A program made the translations under genes and the position numbers. Below are positions 58,772 through 64,000 of a DNA stretch of 64,000 nt, one piece after another. How positions within the stretch are numbered: position 1 is the stretch's first letter; every line of letters begins with the position of its first letter. The DNA comes from Candidatus Poribacteria bacterium (lineage in GTDB: Bacteria > Poribacteria > WGA-4E > WGA-3G): contig JAPPFM010000058.1 of assembly GCA_028821605.1 (NCBI GenBank), positions 124,280 to 188,279 on the forward strand, written 5' to 3'. The notes under the pieces are model-generated. The model saw nothing but the letters and a program-made list of their open reading frames with translations. It was not told the DNA's origin and ran no database searches.

Positions 58772-61237
58772 CTATTTGAGGATAACCATCCGTCGGGTTG
58801 CAGTAAAGTCTGCAGTCTGCAGCGTGTAGAAATAAATACCACTCGCTACGCGCTCGCCTACAGCATTCCTACCATCCCAATACGCAGCACTTGATGGCGT
58901 CATATATGAACCCGTCGCCTGCCAACCCAAATCTAAACTCCGAACTAAATGACCCGATACATTATATATCTGGATCGACACTTCCGTCGCTTGACTCAAC
59001 TGATACGGAATCCACGTTTCTGGGTTGAACGGATTCGGGAAGTTCTGTGCGAGAATCGTATCTTCTGGACGCACATCACCAACCCGCAGTTCCAGATTCA
59101 GGAACGCATCGCGAATATCTGCCGTCGCAACTGTCCGCTGGAACGGACCCGAAACGATCGTGCCACGTTCATCGTAAAGTGCGATTTTCAGTTTATCGCC
59201 TGCTTCAACAACGCTCTTACGGTTGAGGTCTGCCCAGACAGCAGAGGATCGTCTCACGTCGCTGGTGACGTTTTCCGTAGCGATTGTGCCGGTGCGGAGG
59301 TTTTCTGCGACGAGGGTGTAAGTCGTCCCTGTTTCCATACCGTGGATATCGCTGGTGACGATGAATGCCCATGCGCTCTTAAATGTGGTAAGTGCGGGGG
59401 CAGCAGGTGCAGCATCGCCAGCATCAGCGGCTGCGTCATCAGCTGCGTCATCTGCGGCTGCGTCCCCAGCGTCAGCGGCGGCATCGTCTGCGGCTGCGTC
59501 ATCAGCTGCGGCATCGTCAGCAGGTGCATCTTCAGGGGCGGGTTCTTCTGGCGGTGGTTCCGGTGGTTTGGGTTGGTTGTCCCACGCCTGACCGCTGAAC
59601 TTCACCATTGCTCCTGCCGGCGTATTTACGATATATCCCATACCACCGTCAATGCCAAATCCATCACCTTCATCAGCAGCAGTGTAACCGACGAAATTTT
59701 GCGTTGCCGCATCAAATTGGATCACAACTGTCGCACCGAGCATTTCTGCCAGTGATTTCGCAGTGTAGGGTTCTTCCGGCATCAAGGGAATAGAAATCAT
59801 GTTCAAGCCGGGTCCAAGCGTGACATCAAAATTAGAGATTACCGGTTCCGGCGGTGCTTCTACGACTGGCTCCGGCGGTGCTTCTACCTCTGGTTCCGCG
59901 GGTGCTTCAACAGGGGCAATCGTCAACATCGCTGTCGGCTCTTCCCAAGCAAACGCTTCACCCACATCACCAACACCTTGAATCCCTTCGTGTGGCGCAA
60001 TCACACCACCTTCGGTCGGGACACGTTCGTTGCTACCTTCAGGATCCGCAGCAGCATCTAAACCCAGAGGCCCTGGAATATCAGAAGCCATTTCCGTGTT
60101 TTCTTCACTACCGGCATCATACGAATTCAAGTCAATGCTCGCGGATACAGGCGCGCCATCCTCATCAAAGAGTGCCACGTCGGTCGCGGCGACGAATGCA
60201 TCATTCGTTGACACTAACATCGAACCGACAGAAAGCGAAGAGTTTACCATATCCGCCGTCACGGTGACAGTAACGGAGCCACCAGGAGGAACGACCTCAG
60301 TAGTGGGCATGGCGTTTGCGCCAGCAGCGGCTGCGAGTGCGGCCAGACCGGAGGTATCTCCGTTTTCAGCAAGAAGCACAAGTGCAGGACTCGCTGGCTG
60401 ACCAACTTGGGCAAGATTTATACCTGCAGCGTGTGTTACGAAGATGGGCGGTGAAAGGACTTGTCCACCCGTTCCGGGTTCACCAGTGGTGAGGTTCGTG
60501 AGTGTAATCTCGAACATCTGGCTGACAGGTTCAGGGGCTGGTTCTTCAGCAGGCGCATCTTCAGCTGCATCGTCGGCAACTGCGTCATCGGCAGGTACGT
60601 CTTCAGCAGTATCATCAGCGGCTGCATCGTCTGCAGCGGCATCATCCGCTTCGGTATCGTCATCGGCTGCGTCATCTGCCTCAGTATCATCAGCGGCTGC
60701 ATCGTCTGCAGCGGCATCATCCGCTTCGGTATCGTCATCGGCTGCGTCATCTGCTGCAGGAGCAGTCACCATGCCATCCATAGTCGTGACTTCTAATTCA
60801 GCGGCAGCGGCATCAGAGAGAACAACACCCGTTAAGCTAATAGTGGACGCTTTCGCTTCAATAACTTTAAACGTTACCGTAGCGAGCGTGCCATCGGCTG
60901 CTGCTGCTGCTGTTGCTCCACCAGCACCAACCAATACACTGCCATCACCAGGTCTTATAACTGGAAACGCGCCTGCAGGCAGGTAATCGGCGTTTGCAGC
61001 AGAAACATATTCGAGCGCAGTCGCATCGAAGTTTACGGTTGCTTGGTAACCGACGACCCCTGCACCACCCGTTACATTAATATTCACCATGAGTTGTTCC
61101 CCTGCCGCTGGAGATTCTACTTCAGCAGGATCTATAGAAACAACGGCTGCGCCGTAACTCATGGCTGTAAATCCCAAACACATTACAACAGCTAATAAGG
61201 AAAACAGGAATTTCCTATTAAAAAGCTGGTCTTTCAT
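58772..61237 (-). CDS. Exported multidomain protein: cohesin, spondin-N-like domain, acidic repeats and C-terminal sorting-type domain
   Basis: 821 residues from ATG 61237 (AAGGAG at 6 bp). Signal peptide to about SYGAA. Residues 31-165 look like a cohesin (VSIDPAEVESPAAGEQLMVN, YQATVNFDATALEYV). Asp/Ala repeats follow (170-250), then a spondin-N-like domain (ITLTNLTTGEPGTGGQVLSP, VTHAAG, LLAENGDTSGL). A middle domain has GPGLNMISIPLMPEEPYTA, then more Asp/Ala repeats, and the C-terminus is the FlgD/Por-sorting-like domain with NFPNPFNPETWIPYQLSQA and GIYFYTLQTADFTATRRMVI. Such tails are used by type IX-like secretion or for anchoring. Probably a cell-surface scaffold; interaction with the neighbouring dockerin protein is possible. 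Confidence 0.85.
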   Translation of the reverse strand: MKDQLFNRKFLFSLLAVVMCLGFTAMSYGAAVVSIDPAEVESPAAGEQLMVNINVTGGAGVVGYQATVNFDATALEYVSAANADYLPAGAFPVIRPGDGSVLVGAGGATAAAAADGTLATVTFKVIEAKASTISLTGVVLSDAAAAELEVTTMDGMVTAPAADDAADDDTEADDAAADDAAADDTEADDAADDDTEADDAAADDAAADDTAEDVPADDAVADDAAEDAPAEEPAPEPVSQMFEITLTNLTTGEPGTGGQVLSPPIFVTHAAGINLAQVGQPASPALVLLAENGDTSGLAALAAAAGANAMPTTEVVPPGGSVTVTVTADMVNSSLSVGSMLVSTNDAFVAATDVALFDEDGAPVSASIDLNSYDAGSEENTEMASDIPGPLGLDAAADPEGSNERVPTEGGVIAPHEGIQGVGDVGEAFAWEEPTAMLTIAPVEAPAEPEVEAPPEPVVEAPPEPVISNFDVTLGPGLNMISIPLMPEEPYTAKSLAEMLGATVVIQFDAATQNFVGYTAADEGDGFGIDGGMGYIVNTPAGAMVKFSGQAWDNQPKPPEPPPEEPAPEDAPADDAAADDAAADDAAADAGDAAADDAADDAAADAGDAAPAAPALTTFKSAWAFIVTSDIHGMETGTTYTLVAENLRTGTIATENVTSDVRRSSAVWADLNRKSVVEAGDKLKIALYDERGTIVSGPFQRTVATADIRDAFLNLELRVGDVRPEDTILAQNFPNPFNPETWIPYQLSQATEVSIQIYNVSGHLVRSLDLGWQATGSYMTPSSAAYWDGRNAVGERVASGIYFYTLQTADFTATRRMVILK
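60607..60754. repeat. 75-bp direct tandem repeat within the cohesin protein gene
   Basis: Two nearly exact copies with a period of 75 bp (25 codons) encode Asp/Ala/Thr/Glu-rich sequence between the cohesin and spondin-like domains. The copies start at about 60607 and 60682. It is likely a recent slippage or recombination product and may vary between strains. Confidence 0.8.
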
Positions 61238-61407
61238 AAGACACTCCTTATAATTCATTGATATTGTGACGTTTTCTCTACCTTTCGGTACAGATGTAGA
61301 TTCTCGTTTGAGAACGGACGTACCGCAAAATATAGGATCGCCTTGATACCTGTGTGCTTCCGTCAGACGCGCAAAAGCGGTTCGTTTAAACGAGGTTCTT
61401 AAAAGTA

Positions 61408-61436
61408 AGTTTATCCTAATGTTAAAACGTTGTCAA
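61408..61436 (-). promoter_or_regulatory. Predicted promoter of the cohesin gene
   Basis: On the minus strand TTGACA (61431-61436), 17-bp spacer, TAAACT (61408-61413). The leader of about 165 bases contains a TACC-GAAA-GGTA tetraloop hairpin. In the remaining gap up to 61629 there is only AT-rich sequence; nothing else seen. Confidence 0.6.
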
Positions 61437-61629
61437 ATCAAATTCAGTTTAAAATTAACAATTTTTTTGCAAATGCAGGAGAAACTATCCTTTGTTAATT
61501 TTTAAGTATACCACAAACCCTGAAACAAAACAAATTAATTGTGTTACGCGATTCGCCAGTAAAACTTCCACCGTTAGTCGCGCTCACAAAGTGCACCTAA
61601 CAGGTTCACGTAAATCCGGTTAAAACAGA

Positions 61630-62262
61630 TTATTGACTTGCCCGCGGCGCAAGCGTATTCCAGACATCGGCTAATTCAGAAACAGCCTTATAAACTGGAT
61701 AAATCGACTCCCACATGGCTTTGCGCGCTGCGGTGGCAGCATCCTCATCCCCTTCGGCGAGGGCAGCCTTGAGTTGATTGCCCATCTCTTGTTGGACTGC
61801 TGCACATGTTTGCGTCAATTCCTCAAGCAATTGTGCTGCGTGTATCTGGCGCGCGACGAGCTCCGCGACCGATACCTGCATATCCGGCTCAACATCGTAA
61901 GCGCGAGGTGGGGGGAAATTGTGAGATAACCGTTCCCCATCCTCTGTACGCGGCGTATGCGTGGGATGAATGTGTGGTGTAACAGAGAGATACATCGTCA
62001 TCGGTTCATCACCGAGAACGCGCACCGTATGGGGCTGATCTGCCAGAGCGACGCACATCTGTCCCGGTCCTAACTCCTCAGTTTCACCCTCAATTTCAAA
62101 TTCGACGCGTCCTTCCAGAATCAGGAAAATTTCATGCCCCAAGTCGTGGCTATGAAGTTGGGCACTCTGCCCAGGTTCCATCTTTAAAAAGCGTGAGCGA
62201 ATTTGCGGCGTTACCAATACATTCCGTATATCCGTGCGGTAATCGTAAACAGGAAATCCCAT
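61630..62262 (-). CDS. Cupin-domain protein with helical C-terminal half
   Basis: 210 residues. N-terminal cupin (about 10-110): H37-x-H39 and E44 in LHSHDLGHEIFLILEG, then LGPGQMCVALADQPHTV with H78. These residues would bind a metal. The C-terminal half (about 130-205) is helical, with AARKAMWESIYPVYKAVSEL, and is not a known enzyme part. Members bind small molecules, sense sugars or act as dioxygenases or isomerases. It diverges from the DUF5069 gene, with both promoters readable. Confidence 0.82.
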   Translation of the reverse strand: MGFPVYDYRTDIRNVLVTPQIRSRFLKMEPGQSAQLHSHDLGHEIFLILEGRVEFEIEGETEELGPGQMCVALADQPHTVRVLGDEPMTMYLSVTPHIHPTHTPRTEDGERLSHNFPPPRAYDVEPDMQVSVAELVARQIHAAQLLEELTQTCAAVQQEMGNQLKAALAEGDEDAATAARKAMWESIYPVYKAVSELADVWNTLAPRASQ

Positions 62263-62289
62263 TGCGTTCCTCCATGCGCTTTTGAGATG

Positions 62290-62318
62290 AATATAGCATT
62301 CTCCATGAAAAATGTCAA
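62290..62318 (-). promoter_or_regulatory. Predicted promoter of the cupin gene
   Basis: On the minus strand TTGACA (62313-62318), 17-bp spacer, TATATT (62290-62295), about 30 bp before the start codon. Confidence 0.6.
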
Positions 62319-62349
62319 GGCAAATTAGGAGATCGGTGTACTTTTTCGC

Positions 62350-62377
62350 TTGACACTCTCTTTAAATATGATAAAAT
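62350..62377 (+). promoter_or_regulatory. Predicted promoter of the triple DUF5069 gene
   Basis: TTGACA (62350-62355), 16-bp spacer, TAAAAT (62372-62377), 50 bp before the ATG. The two divergent -35 boxes are 31 bp apart. Confidence 0.6.
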
Positions 62378-62427
62378 ACTGGTAAAAGACACGATACTTT
62401 ATTTCTCGAATTGGAAGGACATAAACT

Positions 62428-63711
62428 ATGGATTTGACACGCCAACCACCACGTCGCCCTTCAAACCTGGGCATTGCTGGAATTGTCGGTGTAGCACGGA
62501 TGACAGACAAAGCACGCGCACATAACGCCGAAACCCTCGCCGATTATATTTACGGTGAGAGCTCAGGTTTGGATCAGCGCGTCTTAACGTTTTTAGGGAT
62601 TTCCGCCGATGCTTTCGCAGAAGTGGTTGATGAACATGACGATTCTGCACTCGGACACTGGATCCTTGAAACAAGCGGAAAGACAGCCGCAGAGATTGCC
62701 GAGTTTAATGATGCTGCACTCACCCAACTACCAGACACGGAGGCACACAAACAACGATTGAAGGATCGACTCGCTCGCTTCGCGCCCGGTAGAACCGATA
62801 TTACGACGGTGCTACAGTCCATGGAACTCGACGATTGGGGAAGTTTCTGGCAGGTCGACTTAACCGCCGGTCCACCGCGCAGTGCGCGTGCAAGAGACAT
62901 CGCTGGCATCTGCGGAGTTGCTCGCATGGCTGATAAGGGACGTGCTGAACGCGCCGAAAAAATCGGTGAATACGTATACGGCGACAATTCTGGGCAAGAT
63001 ATCCGTATCCTAACATTCCTCGGTATTTCGGCAGATGATTTCCAAGAGGCAGCAGTCAACAATCCAAACGATCTTGAAATCGGTGCGTGGGTACTGGAAA
63101 ACTGCGATAAATCACAGGACGAGATTGAGACGTTCAACCAGACGCTGGTAAACTACGGACCCAATGAAACGACACAGGAACGGTTTGAAGCACGATGCCA
63201 AGAAGTAGATCCGACCCGGACAGATATTACAACCTGGGTAGAACTTCAGGACGTGGACGATCAACTGAGTTTCGATATTATCGACCTTCAACGTCGCGCA
63301 CCGCGCAGTCCGTACAACACAGATGTCTACGGGATGGTACAACTTGCCCGGTTAATTGACAAGGGAAGAGCATTTAACAGCAACACACTGGGTGCCTATT
63401 TTTACGGCGAGGATTCAGGAATTGATCGAGCAACACTCGCTTTCCTTGGTATCTCTGCTGCAGAATTCGCTGAAGCACTAAAGACATTGCCAACCGATGC
63501 TGAAGTTGAGGCATGGCTGAAAGCAGATTATTCAAAAAGCGAAGTAGATATCGAAGCCTATAACGAACGGATGACCCAAATGGGTCCCACAGATGAACGC
63601 TATAAGGCAATAATGGCAAATATGATTAACAAGATTGCGCCAGAGCGTATAGACGTTAATACATGGTTCGCGTTGATGGCTCTTGACGATGAGAAGACGT
63701 TCGCTCTGTAA
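62428..63711 (+). CDS. Protein with three DUF5069 repeats
   Basis: 427 residues made of three similar units (about 1-145, 146-288, 289-427). Each has a PPRxPxN-type start, a VARMxDKxRA motif (VARMTDKARAHNAETLADYI, VARMADKGRAERAEKIGEYV, LARLIDKGRAFNSNTLGAYF), a YGxxSGxDxRxLTFLGIS motif, then an acidic part with W. DUF5069 proteins usually have a single unit of about 130-150 residues and an unknown function, so this is a triplication. No signal peptide; probably cytoplasmic. GGAAGGA lies about 10 bp before the ATG. It is followed by a good terminator. Confidence 0.87.
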   Translation: MDLTRQPPRRPSNLGIAGIVGVARMTDKARAHNAETLADYIYGESSGLDQRVLTFLGISADAFAEVVDEHDDSALGHWILETSGKTAAEIAEFNDAALTQLPDTEAHKQRLKDRLARFAPGRTDITTVLQSMELDDWGSFWQVDLTAGPPRSARARDIAGICGVARMADKGRAERAEKIGEYVYGDNSGQDIRILTFLGISADDFQEAAVNNPNDLEIGAWVLENCDKSQDEIETFNQTLVNYGPNETTQERFEARCQEVDPTRTDITTWVELQDVDDQLSFDIIDLQRRAPRSPYNTDVYGMVQLARLIDKGRAFNSNTLGAYFYGEDSGIDRATLAFLGISAAEFAEALKTLPTDAEVEAWLKADYSKSEVDIEAYNERMTQMGPTDERYKAIMANMINKIAPERIDVNTWFALMALDDEKTFAL

Positions 63712-63733
63712 ACAGGGCGCCAAGAAATGTGCA

Positions 63734-63780
63734 AAGCTGCCAGCATGTTTAATTCGTGACAGGCGGGCAGCTTCCTTTAT
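63734..63780 (+). terminator. Predicted terminator after the DUF5069 gene
   Basis: AAGCTGCC (63734-63741), a 24-base loop, GGCAGCTT (63766-63773), then CCTTTATTTTCC. The U-tract is interrupted, so it may be only partly efficient. Confidence 0.5.
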
Positions 63781-63809
63781 TTTCCTATAGCCTCTCCATG
63801 GAGTGAAAA

Positions 63810-64000
63810 ATGAAAAACCTTGAAGCGATTGCCGATGTTCAGTCTCGGAAAAGTAGTGTTGCTAATGCAGCCTGGTGGGGATTCGATCCGGAAGATGCGA
63901 CAGAAGCACTGCAAACCGCTATCGATTCTGGCGCGAAAAAGGTAATTGTTCCCAACATGCACACCGATTGGGTAATTCGACCAATTCGGCTCGCTGGGAA
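63810..64000 (+). CDS. Start of a protein resembling right-handed beta-helix / pectate-lyase-fold proteins, cut by window edge
   Basis: ATG 63810 with GGAG 8 bp upstream; the frame is open to the last base (63 residues seen). It reads WWGFDPEDATEALQTAIDSG, then AKKVIVPNMHTDWVIRPIRL. The pattern of many ALQxAIDSGAxxVxVP segments is common at the start of pectin-lyase-like beta-helix enzymes and glycoside hydrolase 28-like proteins. No signal peptide is visible. Assignment is tentative because the helix repeats are outside the window. Confidence 0.6.
   Translation, partial: MKNLEAIADVQSRKSSVANAAWWGFDPEDATEALQTAIDSGAKKVIVPNMHTDWVIRPIRLAG

Noticed and set aside
60444-60986. Plus-strand open frame of 180 residues opposite the cohesin gene
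   Set aside because: It is Ser/Ala repeat sequence produced by reading the Asp/Ala repeat region backwards; there is no ribosome site and the minus-strand gene is well supported.
1-64000. tRNA, rRNA or other standard RNA genes
   Set aside because: No tRNA-like cloverleaf, rRNA stretch, tmRNA or RNase P motif was noticed on either strand; a covariance search would be needed to exclude them fully.

Overview
The window reads like a piece of chromosome from an uncultured copiotrophic bacterium of the Poribacteria / Planctomycetes-like kind. The evidence is indirect: exported or sugar-related families are abundant (phytanoyl-CoA dioxygenase, Gfo/Idh/MocA oxidoreductases, enolase-superfamily dehydratase, DUF2961 hydrolase, LamG, discoidin-like, cohesin and dockerin proteins), and intergenic regions are full of short palindromic repeats. 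No rRNA, tRNA, CRISPR array or intact mobile element was recognised.

Layout. 1-4.0 kb, plus strand: the end of a polytopic membrane protein, a small membrane protein, pyrD, and a pyrB that carries the zinc-ribbon of the ATCase regulatory subunit fused to its C-terminus. 4.0-20.2 kb, minus strand: twelve consecutive paralogous genes. Nine encode C-type-lectin-like domains behind carboxypeptidase-regulatory-like beta-sandwich domains, and three are lipoproteins with only the beta-sandwich part. One lectin gene (12413-14461) is a fusion: an ECF sigma factor, one membrane span, then the beta-sandwich and lectin ectodomain. This array is the best candidate for an undescribed system, probably a surface glycan-sensing and binding module with its own membrane-tethered sigma factor.

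20.8-32.5 kb, plus strand: galactonate-dehydratase-like enzyme, two sugar isomerase/epimerase TIM barrels, a DUF2961 (GH172-like) protein, a 1342-residue acidic-headed protein, a DUF350 membrane protein, a PhyH dioxygenase, a nucleotidyltransferase and a zinc-type dehydrogenase. 32.5-45.8 kb: an XRE repressor diverges, through back-to-back promoters, from a 2442-residue protein combining a catalytically degenerate M28 peptidase fold, calcium-binding repeats, a long helical region and an FtsX-type permease. A small membrane protein, an OPT-like transporter, a two-domain unknown, a PqqD-like protein and a LolD-type ATPase follow it and may work with it.

46-50.9 kb: a SelA/DgaE-like PLP enzyme and a UPF0173 hydrolase (4-bp overlap), then on the minus strand galU with an apparently non-canonical start codon, a discoidin-like exported protein, a relic joining a second copy of the galU 5' end to an IS3-type transposase fragment, and a LamG protein. 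51-57.3 kb, minus strand: an ABC-2 exporter (ATPase plus two permeases), two Gfo/Idh/MocA oxidoreductases and a MacB-like permease. 57.5-61.2 kb, minus strand: adjacent dockerin and cohesin proteins. 61.6-64 kb: a cupin protein, a triple-DUF5069 protein and the start of a beta-helix-like protein cut by the window edge.

Many start codons were moved from the longest reading frame to a Shine-Dalgarno-supported start (GTG or TTG in several cases). Promoters are consensus matches read by eye and are predictions only. All statements about homology rest on motif recognition without database searches.
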